Translations under genes and position numbers: made by a program
DNA from: Acinetobacter genomosp. 15BJ
Lineage (GTDB): Bacteria > Pseudomonadota > Gammaproteobacteria > Pseudomonadales > Moraxellaceae
Length of the DNA stretch: 64,000 nucleotides
Direction: 5' to 3'
Assembly (NCBI RefSeq): GCF_000400715.1
Contig: NZ_KE007346.1
Location: forward strand, 432,728 to 496,727
Notes under the pieces: model-generated
Seen by the model: the letters and a program-made list of their open reading frames with translations, nothing else
Databases searched by the model: none
Told to the model about the DNA's origin: nothing
Shown: positions 56,661 to 64,000 of the stretch, piece by piece
Position numbering within the stretch: the first letter of the stretch is position 1
How the letters are laid out: each line of letters starts with the position of its first letter

Positions 56661-57101
56661 ATGAATATTATGCCGATATCTGAATCACAATTATCAGATT
56701 GGCTAGCATTAAGAAGCTTACTCTGGCCTGATCATGAAGATGCGCATTTATTGGAAATGCGCCAGCTACTTAAACAAACCGATACTTTACAGTTATTGGT
56801 GTATTCGGAAACGCAACTTGCGATAGCAATGTTGGAAGCATCGATCCGACATGAATATGTGAATGGTACACAAACCTCACCCGTGGCTTTTCTTGAAGGG
56901 ATTTATGTATTGCCTGAATATCGACGTTCAGGCATTGCGACCCAGTTGGTTCAGTGCGTAGAGGAATGGGCGAAACAATTTGCATGTACAGAGTTCGCTT
57001 CAGATGCAGCGCTTGAAAATACGATCAGTCATGCAATGCATCGGGCTTTGGGTTTTCATGAAACTGAACGCGTGGTGTACTTTAAGAAAAATATCGGCTA
57101 A
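56661..57101 (+). CDS. aac(6'): Aminoglycoside 6'-N-acetyltransferase, AAC(6')-I type
   Basis: A 146-residue GNAT enzyme that acetylates the 6'-amino group of aminoglycosides such as amikacin and tobramycin. It begins MNIMPISESQLSDWLALRSL and shows AMLEASIRHEYVNGTQTSPV, FLEGIYVLPEYRRSGIATQL (acetyl-CoA loop) and ASDAALENTISHAMHRALGF, the pattern of chromosomal Acinetobacter AAC(6')-Ig/-Ih/-Ij enzymes of about 145 residues. I chose the ATG at 56661 over an in-frame start nine codons earlier because family members begin MNI. No mobile element is nearby, so it appears intrinsic. The exact allele is not determined. Confidence 0.9.
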   Translation: MNIMPISESQLSDWLALRSLLWPDHEDAHLLEMRQLLKQTDTLQLLVYSETQLAIAMLEASIRHEYVNGTQTSPVAFLEGIYVLPEYRRSGIATQLVQCVEEWAKQFACTEFASDAALENTISHAMHRALGFHETERVVYFKKNIG

Positions 57102-57126
57102 GCAGTTTTAGCTATTCAATAGGCGC

Positions 57127-57756
57127 TTATAAGGCGCCTTTAATATAAGGATAAGCCACATTTAGCATAATCGGTTGCGCTTTGGCATTGGGATGGATTT
57201 GATCATTCTGAATTAAATTCTTATGCCCAGCCACGCCCTCAAGGAAGAACGGCAAGAGTTTTACTTTATATTGCTGGCTTACAATTTTGTAATTATTTTC
57301 AAAAGCCGTGCTATAGGCTGTCCCATAATTCGGTGGTATTTTCATACCAAACAGTAAAACATTGGCTTTCTGTTTTTGGCTCAGCTGTACCAATTGAGCG
57401 AGATTCTTTTGAATCATTTGTGGTGGTTGGCCACGTAGGCCATCATTGCCACCAAGCTCAATGACCACGATTTCAGGCTTGTAGGTTTGTAATAACTTCG
57501 GAAGTCTTGCCAATGCACCGCTAGTGGTTTCGCCGCTGACACTTGCATTGACCACTTTGTGTTGTTTCGGATACTGTTGGTCTAGGCGTTGTTGTAATAA
57601 TTGCACCCAACCTTGCTTTACATCGATGCCATAACCTGCGCTCAGGCTATCACCCAAAATTAAAATAGTCTTTGCTGAAACCAGTGTTGGAATTAAGCCA
57701 ATGGCGATGATTCCAACTGCTTTTGATAGTGACCAGATAACTTTAGATTTTTGCAT
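57127..57756 (-). CDS. tesA: Acyl-CoA thioesterase I / arylesterase TesA
   Basis: A 209-residue periplasmic SGNH hydrolase with signal peptide (cleavage near LVSAK). Block I is ILGDSLSAGYG (Ser 37), block II NASVSGETTSGALARL, block III VIELGGNDGLRG, and block V DQIHPNAKAQ with catalytic Asp and His. It acts on thioesters, esters and lysophospholipids. It is divergent from the ABC transporter pair, as in the tesA-ybbA-ybbP locus of E. coli. Confidence 0.93.
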   Translation of the reverse strand: MQKSKVIWSLSKAVGIIAIGLIPTLVSAKTILILGDSLSAGYGIDVKQGWVQLLQQRLDQQYPKQHKVVNASVSGETTSGALARLPKLLQTYKPEIVVIELGGNDGLRGQPPQMIQKNLAQLVQLSQKQKANVLLFGMKIPPNYGTAYSTAFENNYKIVSQQYKVKLLPFFLEGVAGHKNLIQNDQIHPNAKAQPIMLNVAYPYIKGAL

Positions 57757-57792
57757 CGTATTTCAAATTTGTCCTAAAGGATACGTGACATC

Positions 57793-58497
57793 ATGCCACA
57801 ACCGATTATCTCTGCCCAAAAAGTTACACAAAACATTCAAATCAATCAGCAAAGTCTGAGCATTTTAAAAGACATTGATTTAGACATCTATCAAGGTGAA
57901 CAGATTGCCATTACTGGCCGTTCGGGCTCAGGGAAATCAACTTTATTAGGTATCCTCGCGACATTGGATCGACCGAGTCTAGGGGAATTATGGGTCTGTG
58001 GAGAAGCTGTTCATCAGCTTACTGAAGAACAACGTGCCCGTGTCCGTTTAGAAAATATTGGCTTTGTCTTTCAATCTTTTCAGTTGTTGCCGCAGTTAAG
58101 CGCTTTGGAAAATGTGATGTTACCGTTGCGGTTACAACCGGATTTTAATTTCAAGCAGGCAGAACAAAAAGCATTGGCATGGTTGGAACGGGTTGGACTG
58201 ATTCGACAAGCACAGCAAATGCCGAAAGTGCTTTCAGGTGGAGAGCAGCAACGCGTCGCAATTGCACGAGCTTTGATTGCCGAGCCAAAAATCATTTTTG
58301 CAGATGAACCCACAGGGAATCTAGATGGGCAAACTGCGGAAGAGGTTGAGCAACTGTTATTTGATTTAAATAAAGAACTCGGTACAACCTTAGTGCTAGT
58401 CACCCATGATCAAAACTTGGCTGCACTTTGCCAACGCCATGTCAAACTGGCTGATGGTCAAATTCAGGAAATCGTCAAGTTGCAGGAGGGGGTATGA
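57793..58497 (+). CDS. ABC transporter ATP-binding protein, YbbA/LolD type
   Basis: A 234-residue ATPase with Walker A GRSGSGKST, Q-loop FVFQSFQLLP, signature LSGGEQQRV, Walker B IIFADEPTGNLD and the His switch VTHD. It belongs to the MacB/LolD/YbbA group that pairs with FtsX-type permeases. Its stop overlaps the start of the permease by four bases (ATGA). Position beside tesA supports the YbbA assignment. Confidence 0.92.
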   Translation: MPQPIISAQKVTQNIQINQQSLSILKDIDLDIYQGEQIAITGRSGSGKSTLLGILATLDRPSLGELWVCGEAVHQLTEEQRARVRLENIGFVFQSFQLLPQLSALENVMLPLRLQPDFNFKQAEQKALAWLERVGLIRQAQQMPKVLSGGEQQRVAIARALIAEPKIIFADEPTGNLDGQTAEEVEQLLFDLNKELGTTLVLVTHDQNLAALCQRHVKLADGQIQEIVKLQEGV

Positions 58498-60977
58498 GTT
58501 CAGTCCTGAAACCTTTATTGCTGCAAAGTTTTCGTACTGGGGGCTTATATCTGCTGATTATCGCATTGTCTTTGGCAATCAGTGCAACCACGGCTCTTAA
58601 GTTTAGTAATACTCAAGTACAAAATGCGGTGGCATTACAAGCTGCCGAAATGTTGGGTGGAGATCTGGTTTTATCAGACAAGGACCCCATTCAGCCGAAT
58701 TGGCTGCAACAGGCAGATGAACTGAAGTTAAAGCATGCTCCTGTGACCGTATTTAGCTCAATGGCACATACCCAAGATCAGTTTGTGATGGTCAATGTCA
58801 AAGCCGTAGATGGAAATTTCCCATTGCGTGGCCAACTGCAAATTCAACCCCAAGCACAGGCGATACAGCCTGGGCAAGTCTGGTTAAGTCAAAGGGCAAT
58901 GGATTTATTACACGCCAAGCTGGGTGAACCACTGGCAATTGCCGATGCTCAGTTTAAGGTGACGGGCATAATCGAGCGTGATTCTAATCAAGAGACTGGA
59001 TTCTCAGGTTTCTCTCCAACGGTGATTATTCACCAAGCCGATATTGCTAGAACCAACGCAGTTCAAGTTGGAAGTCGTATTGAATATCGACTGCTGCTTG
59101 CGGGTGAGCCTGAGCCAATCAAAGCCTATAAAAAGATTTTTAAGCAATCTCAAAAAAATGAACAAGACACTGAACAGCAGGCAGATCAACAACTGGAAGG
59201 TGAGCAAAGCTCACTAAAACTCAGAGATGCCAGTCAATCCAATACTCGTTTAATGAAGCCGATTGAAAATCTGGATACCTTCTTGCAGCTGGCCAATCTA
59301 TTGACCATTTTACTTTGTGGTATTGCGATTGCTTTAACCAGTCAGCGTTATGTCCAACAGAACCAAGATCATATTGCATTGATGCGTTGTTTGGGGGCGA
59401 GTAAGCGACAAATTTTATTGGCATATATTGCCTTGCTTGGAATTGTCAGTGCCTTGTCGATTGTGTTGGGAAGTCTGATTGGGATTGCTTTGGGTTATGG
59501 TTTACTGCAATTAATGTTGCAACTGATTCCACAACTGCAATTGAGCTTCGCAGTCATCGATCTGCTTTATGCCTTACCGATTGCGATTTTTACCAGTGTG
59601 ATGGTGTTGATAGGCTTTATTTTGCCAAGCATTTGGGAATTATTAAACACGCCACCAATTCGGGTGATTCGCCAGCAAGAGCGTTCGCGTAAGTCTTATG
59701 TGGCAATGTTCGCAATTGGTATTGTCAGCTTGATTCTGTTTAGTTTGGTGCTGAGTGATAACCTACAGTTGAGCTTGTTGGTGCTCAGCGCAATCTTACT
59801 GCTTTGCACAATGATGTATGCCGTGATTTGGCTGCTACTCAAAGCGATTAAACAACTGAAACATCCTCTAGCGGCTTATGTTCGTATTCCACATCAAACC
59901 GCTTTGCAGATCACTGCACTGGCTTTAGGTCTGAGCTTGATTACGGTATTGAGTGTATTAAGAACAGATCTATTGCAACGCTGGCAACAGCAATTGCCTG
60001 TGGGCACCCCGAACCAATTTGTCTATGGTTTGCCACCGTTTGATATGCCTCAGTTTAAGCAACAGATCGAGCAAAATGGTTGGCAATCAACGCCACTATA
60101 TCCAAATATTCGTGGGCGTTTACTGGCTAAAAATGGACATGCATTTGCACCTGAGTTGGTTAAGCAAAACAATTCATTACGCCGTGAATTAAATCTGACC
60201 CAAGCCAGTCTTTATCCTAAAGATAATGTGATTACCCAAGGTGTTGCAAACTTTAGCAAAGCAGGACAAGTCTCTGTAGAGGAAAAAACCGCACATGAGC
60301 TTGGCATTCAAATTGGTGATCAACTCAGTTTTAGTTTGCCTGAAGGGACATTAGAAGCAACAGTGGTGAACTTACGTACTGTCGAATGGGAAAGCTTTAG
60401 TCCGAATTTTTTCTTCATTTTCTCACCCGAAACGATGGATGAAAACGCGGGCAGTTATTTAGGCAGCTTCTATTTGCCACCTGCTGATCAGCCGAAAATG
60501 GTGCAATTGATTCAGCAATTTTCCAATACAGTCTTTATTGATGTCGGACGGATTCTAGATGAAATTAAACGCTTGGTGAATGTGCTGGTACAGATTGTCA
60601 CGGTGCTGGCTGCCTTAGTCGGCTTCTCTGGCGTATTGGTACTGATTGCATGTTTAAATGTGCTGATGGATGAGCGTCGTAAAGAAGTTGCGTTGCTACG
60701 TTCATTTGGCGTTGCCAAGAATAAGTTAAAACGGATGCTCAGTCTTGAGATTGGTTTTATTGGGTTATTGTCAGGTGTGGTGGCGTGTTTGTTTGCAGAA
60801 GTGATAAGTGCGATTGCCAGTCACAGGATGCAAATGGCCGTGCAATGGCATCCTGAAATTTGGTTGATTTTACCGTTGAGTATGATGATCATTTGTACTT
60901 TAATCGGTCGTTATCGCCTGAGCTATTTATGCGATATTCCACCCTTACAAAGCCTAAGAGAAATGAATCAGTCTTAA
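58494..60977 (+). CDS. ABC transporter permease, YbbP/FtsX type
   Basis: An 827-residue permease with the YbbP topology: an N-terminal helix (LLIIALSLAISATTALKFSN), a large periplasmic domain, a block of FtsX helices (about 265-385), further helices, a second periplasmic domain, and a final FtsX block (VLVQIVTVLAALVGFSGVLV, then MDERRKEVALLRSFGVAKNK). A Gln/Glu-rich loop near residues 215-245 is unusual. With the ATPase before it, it probably extracts or moves envelope lipids or hydrophobic compounds; the substrate is not known. The C-terminus converges on the rhomboid gene with a four-base overlap. Confidence 0.9.
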   Translation: MSSVLKPLLLQSFRTGGLYLLIIALSLAISATTALKFSNTQVQNAVALQAAEMLGGDLVLSDKDPIQPNWLQQADELKLKHAPVTVFSSMAHTQDQFVMVNVKAVDGNFPLRGQLQIQPQAQAIQPGQVWLSQRAMDLLHAKLGEPLAIADAQFKVTGIIERDSNQETGFSGFSPTVIIHQADIARTNAVQVGSRIEYRLLLAGEPEPIKAYKKIFKQSQKNEQDTEQQADQQLEGEQSSLKLRDASQSNTRLMKPIENLDTFLQLANLLTILLCGIAIALTSQRYVQQNQDHIALMRCLGASKRQILLAYIALLGIVSALSIVLGSLIGIALGYGLLQLMLQLIPQLQLSFAVIDLLYALPIAIFTSVMVLIGFILPSIWELLNTPPIRVIRQQERSRKSYVAMFAIGIVSLILFSLVLSDNLQLSLLVLSAILLLCTMMYAVIWLLLKAIKQLKHPLAAYVRIPHQTALQITALALGLSLITVLSVLRTDLLQRWQQQLPVGTPNQFVYGLPPFDMPQFKQQIEQNGWQSTPLYPNIRGRLLAKNGHAFAPELVKQNNSLRRELNLTQASLYPKDNVITQGVANFSKAGQVSVEEKTAHELGIQIGDQLSFSLPEGTLEATVVNLRTVEWESFSPNFFFIFSPETMDENAGSYLGSFYLPPADQPKMVQLIQQFSNTVFIDVGRILDEIKRLVNVLVQIVTVLAALVGFSGVLVLIACLNVLMDERRKEVALLRSFGVAKNKLKRMLSLEIGFIGLLSGVVACLFAEVISAIASHRMQMAVQWHPEIWLILPLSMMIICTLIGRYRLSYLCDIPPLQSLREMNQS

Positions 60978-61780
60978 AATGTTGACTGATTCTGGCGCAG
61001 GATTTCATGCCATAAAGGATTGAGTCCTGTGCTTAACACTGTGCAATACCAATAAAATGCAGCAAGTAGCAGCAGCCCAAGACTTAAAGCAATGATCTGG
61101 AATAGGCCTTTATTTTGCATTTTTTGACTGAAATACCATGTCGCAGCTAATAAAGCTCCCATGATCATACCGCCGATATGAGCAGCATTATTAATGCCTG
61201 AAACGGTAAAACCAAAGACAAGGTTAATTCCCATAATCATCAGCAATGATTTTTTATCTAGCCAAAAACGCTGTTGTGGCAAAGGCGGAAATAAGGAGAC
61301 GACAGTCAACGCGGCACCAATGCCCATCACTGCGCCTGAGGCCCCAGCACTGATGTGTGGAAGCAGTTTAGGATCAAACTGCTGCAATAGTTCATAACCA
61401 TCACGAATACTTAAATAGCTTGAAAGTACACTTCCCATTAAGCCAGCTAGAAAATACAGACCAATATAGTAGCTTCGTCCAAATAGTTGTTCAGCAACAC
61501 TGCCAAAGATATACAGGGCCCACATGTTGAGCATTAAATGAATCATGCCAAAGTGGAAAAACATGCTGCTGAATAAACGTTCAGGTTCACCTGTGAAGGT
61601 GAGTGGGGTAAAATCTGCACCCCAAGTGATTGCATCTACTGGGGCAGGGTCGGTAATATTCACACCTGAAAGAATTTGCCAGCCAAATAATCCGACATTG
61701 ACTGCAATCAGTAGCGCAGTAAACCACCATGTTTGTATTTGCAATTTTTGATTGATTTGTGGTGGAGTCGTTTCAGTCAT
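60974..61780 (-). CDS. Rhomboid-family intramembrane serine protease
   Basis: A 268-residue rhomboid with about seven helices. The catalytic Ser is in ISAGASGAVMGIGAALTVV and the His in INNAAHIGGMIMGALLAATW; helix-2 block HFGMIHLMLNMWALYIFG is well conserved. It is larger than the rhomboid at 49980 and belongs to a different subgroup with an extra C-terminal helix. Its 3' end overlaps the convergent permease gene by four bases. Confidence 0.92.
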   Translation of the reverse strand: MTETTPPQINQKLQIQTWWFTALLIAVNVGLFGWQILSGVNITDPAPVDAITWGADFTPLTFTGEPERLFSSMFFHFGMIHLMLNMWALYIFGSVAEQLFGRSYYIGLYFLAGLMGSVLSSYLSIRDGYELLQQFDPKLLPHISAGASGAVMGIGAALTVVSLFPPLPQQRFWLDKKSLLMIMGINLVFGFTVSGINNAAHIGGMIMGALLAATWYFSQKMQNKGLFQIIALSLGLLLLAAFYWYCTVLSTGLNPLWHEILRQNQSTF

Positions 61781-61852
61781 GTGTTTACGCTAGTTATTGA
61801 TATAAAAAATAGCTTAGCATGAATTTGTTGCACGATGGAGTGATGCACTTTA

Positions 61853-62527
61853 ATGAAAGCCTTTTTAGCACGCGCAGTAATGTTGATTATCGGTGTCATT
61901 CTACTGATTCAGTTATGGATCTTTGGTAGTTTGGTCTGGTGGCGTACCCATCCGGTTGAAACGACAATGTTTATGCGTGCAGACTATTTGACAGACTTCA
62001 AACCAATCAAACAGGAATGGCGCGATTACGATGAAATTAGTGATAATTTCAAACGTGCAATATTAGCGGGTGAAGATGCCAAGTTTATCCATCATCATGG
62101 TTTTGACTGGGCGGGAATTCAATTTGCATTAGAGCGTAATAGTGAAAAAGGGGAACTGGTTGCAGGCGGCTCCACGGTTTCACAACAACTCGCAAAAAAT
62201 CTCTTTCTTTATAATCAGCGTTCGTTTATCCGTAAGGGCCAAGAAGCAATTGCCACATGGATGATGGAGCGGATGTGGTCAAAACGCCGTATTTTAGAAG
62301 TGTATATGAACTCGGTTGAATTTGGTCAGAACATCTATGGTGTTGAGGCGGCTGCACAATTCTATTATGGCAAAAGTTCAAAAAGTTTAAGCCGAGAGCA
62401 AGCAGCGTTCTTGGCGGCATTACTGCCAAATCCAAAGTATTATCAAGACAATCGCAATGATCGCAAGCTGCAATTCCGTAAACGTGTCATCTTGAAATAT
62501 ATGAATGCGATACAAATTCCAGAATAA
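61853..62527 (+). CDS. mtgA: Monofunctional peptidoglycan glycosyltransferase MtgA
   Basis: A 224-residue GT51 enzyme that polymerises lipid II into glycan strands. One N-terminal membrane anchor ([20 protein letters not shown]) precedes the catalytic domain with [19 protein letters not shown] (catalytic Glu), [35 protein letters not shown] and [20 protein letters not shown]. Length fits MtgA. It is followed by a strong terminator. Confidence 0.95.
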   Translation: MKAFLARAVMLIIGVILLIQLWIFGSLVWWRTHPVETTMFMRADYLTDFKPIKQEWRDYDEISDNFKRAILAGEDAKFIHHHGFDWAGIQFALERNSEKGELVAGGSTVSQQLAKNLFLYNQRSFIRKGQEAIATWMMERMWSKRRILEVYMNSVEFGQNIYGVEAAAQFYYGKSSKSLSREQAAFLAALLPNPKYYQDNRNDRKLQFRKRVILKYMNAIQIPE

Positions 62528-62540
62528 TTAAATAAATTTT

Positions 62541-62570
62541 AAAAAAGCCCAATATTTTTGGGCTTTTTTA
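62541..62570 (+). terminator. Terminator of mtgA
   Basis: AAAAAAGCCCAA and TTGGGCTTTTTT pair around TATTT, with T run. Confidence 0.92.
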
Positions 62571-62639
62571 CCAAATTGACATAATTTTGCAGCATACTTA
62601 AATCATCACTTGATGAATGATAATGCGACAAGGTTCGGT

Positions 62640-64000
62640 ATGAATACTGCAGTGACGACAACAGCGCCCATAGAATATAGTTACAACGACCGTTATATTA
62701 ATCGTGAACTTTCGATTCTCGATTTCCATCTTCGTGTACTTGAACAGGCCGTCGATCCACTTCACCCACTTTTAGAACGGATGAATTTCCTTCTGATTTT
62801 TTCACGTAACTTAGATGAATTCTTTGAAATTCGTGTTGCAGGGGTAATGGAGCAACTGACCTTAGGCAATGAAAGCCGTACGCCTGATGGATTAACACCT
62901 AAACAAGTTTTAGATCAAATTTCAAAAACAACACATGCTGCGATTGAACGCCAATACCGAATTTTAAATGAACAAATTTTGCCTAAGTTGCGTGAAGAAG
63001 ATATTTGCTTCTTGCGTCGTGGTGAATTAACACCTGCACAATCGGCATGGATTAAGAAATATTTCCAAGAACAAGTTGCACCTGTACTGACTCCGATCAG
63101 CCTTGATCCAGCACATCCATTTCCGCGCTTAGTCAACAAAAGTTTAAACTTTATTGTGACGCTGGAAGGGAAGGATGCGTTTGGCCGTCAGATTGATTTG
63201 GCAGTTGTCCCAGCACCGCGCTCATTACCTCGTGTAGTACGTTTACCAGATGAACTTACCGATGGTAAAGAACATCATGTAATGTTGTCTGCGATCATTC
63301 ATGAACATGTCTCTGATTTGTTCCCCGGCATGACCGCAACTGGCTGTTACCAGTTCCGTGTCACGCGTAATGCCGACTTAGCGCTGAATGAAGATGTAGA
63401 AGATCTTGCTAAAGCTTTAAAAGGTGAGTTGAGTTCGCGCCGTTTTGGTCGTGCAGTACGTTTGGAAGTGACACATAACTGTCCAAAGCATATTTATGAA
63501 TACTTGCTAGATGAGTTTGATCTGAACGAAGAGCAACTCTATCGCGTTGATGGGCCTGTGAACTTGGCGCGTTTATTGTCGAACTTTAAGCGTCCGCATT
63601 TACGTTATGACTCACATACCCCTGTGATTCCAAAAGCATTTAAAAAGTCGGAAAGTATTTTTGCTGCGATGCAGAAGCAGGACATTTTATTGCATCATCC
63701 ATTTGAATCATTTGCTCCTGTGATTCAGTTGTTACGTGAAGCTGCACGTGACCCGCAAGTGCTGGCAATTAAGCAAACCCTGTACCGTAGTGGTGCCGAT
63801 TCAGAAATCGTACAAGTGCTTGCCGAAGCAGCGCGAAATGGTAAAGAAGTTACCGCAGTCATCGAATTACGTGCTCGTTTTGATGAAGAATCGAATATTG
63901 AAGTGGCCAACGTTTTGCAAGAAGCGGGTGCTGTAGTGGTTTATGGCATCGTGGGTTATAAAACTCATGCCAAAATGATTCTGGTAGTGCGTCGCGAAAA
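62640..64000 (+). CDS. ppk1: Polyphosphate kinase Ppk1, 3' end outside the window
   Basis: The first 453 codons of polyphosphate kinase, which builds polyphosphate from ATP. The start ATG (62640) has AAGG upstream. The N-terminal domain begins [20 protein letters not shown] with [20 protein letters not shown]. The head domain has [18 protein letters not shown], and the catalytic C1 region shows [29 protein letters not shown] and the phospho-His segment [12 protein letters not shown]. The frame is open to the window's end. No Pho box was recognised upstream. Confidence 0.96.
   Translation, partial: MNTAVTTTAPIEYSYNDRYINRELSILDFHLRVLEQAVDPLHPLLERMNFLLIFSRNLDEFFEIRVAGVMEQLTLGNESRTPDGLTPKQVLDQISKTTHAAIERQYRILNEQILPKLREEDICFLRRGELTPAQSAWIKKYFQEQVAPVLTPISLDPAHPFPRLVNKSLNFIVTLEGKDAFGRQIDLAVVPAPRSLPRVVRLPDELTDGKEHHVMLSAIIHEHVSDLFPGMTATGCYQFRVTRNADLALNEDVEDLAKALKGELSSRRFGRAVRLEVTHNCPKHIYEYLLDEFDLNEEQLYRVDGPVNLARLLSNFKRPHLRYDSHTPVIPKAFKKSESIFAAMQKQDILLHHPFESFAPVIQLLREAARDPQVLAIKQTLYRSGADSEIVQVLAEAARNGKEVTAVIELRARFDEESNIEVANVLQEAGAVVVYGIVGYKTHAKMILVVRRE

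Overview
The window looks like an Acinetobacter chromosome. The clearest markers are a chromosomal AAC(6')-I type acetyltransferase, pgaBCD, a YaeQ protein, a GTP-type PEP carboxykinase, groES-groEL, a glpK-glpR-glpD cluster and an overall AT-rich composition. No species can be named from the sequence alone.

Layout. Bases 1-2542 are an insertion-sequence graveyard. An intact IS256-family element (96-1413, with an 8-bp target duplication) sits inside an IS3-family transposase relic. It is followed by an IS481-family relic with internal stops, an orphan ORF tail and the 5' end of another IS3-family element. Bases 2654-6602 carry a very AT-rich two-gene unit, an OLD-family ATPase/TOPRIM nuclease plus a UvrD-like helicase. 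This is the architecture of the Gabija anti-phage system. It is followed by a frameshifted tyrosine-integrase relic (6655-6890) and a 23-base sequence resembling the 3' end of a tRNA-Ser gene (7103-7125), so the left 7 kb is probably the right end of a decayed genomic island.

From about 7130 onward the window is mostly core chromosome. It holds an ArgO/LysE exporter with a decayed divergent LysR stub, an MFS transporter and an intact ArgP-type regulator (7.2-10.6 kb). Next come a lipoprotein, MarC, a thioesterase, a CobW GTPase, YaeQ and FKBP (11.4-16.1 kb), then pgaBCD for poly-N-acetylglucosamine without an adjacent pgaA (17.1-20.8 kb). A Tat-type PhoD phosphatase behind three PhoB-like half-sites lies between two tRNA-Leu(UAA) copies (20.9-23.3 kb). 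After it are folD, a methyltransferase and glycerol catabolism genes with two candidate GlpR operators (23.5-30.3 kb).

The middle holds a TonB-dependent siderophore receptor split by one in-frame TGA (30.3-32.5 kb), pckG, a lipid kinase overlapping a phosphoesterase, and a 526-residue protein with aromatic decapeptide repeats and a type I secretion tail (37.7-39.3 kb). It also holds the groESL operon with a sigma-32-like promoter. After a patch of small, partly broken membrane-peptide genes (41.7-42.8 kb) come dgkA, pdxB-epmA, a LuxR-type regulator, a small His-rich exported peptide, and a sulfatase with its formylglycine-generating partner (47.2-49.8 kb).

The last part has a rhomboid protease, nfuA, a second TonB receptor behind a Fur-box-like site, an exported hydrolase, beta-carbonic anhydrase and the AAC(6')-I gene. 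It ends with tesA divergent from a ybbA-ybbP-like ABC pair, a second rhomboid, mtgA and the start of ppk1, which runs off the right edge.

The two observations most worth following are the Gabija-like island remnant and the WVDTSHYE-repeat protein. All functional calls rest on motif recognition by reading; no database search was possible.
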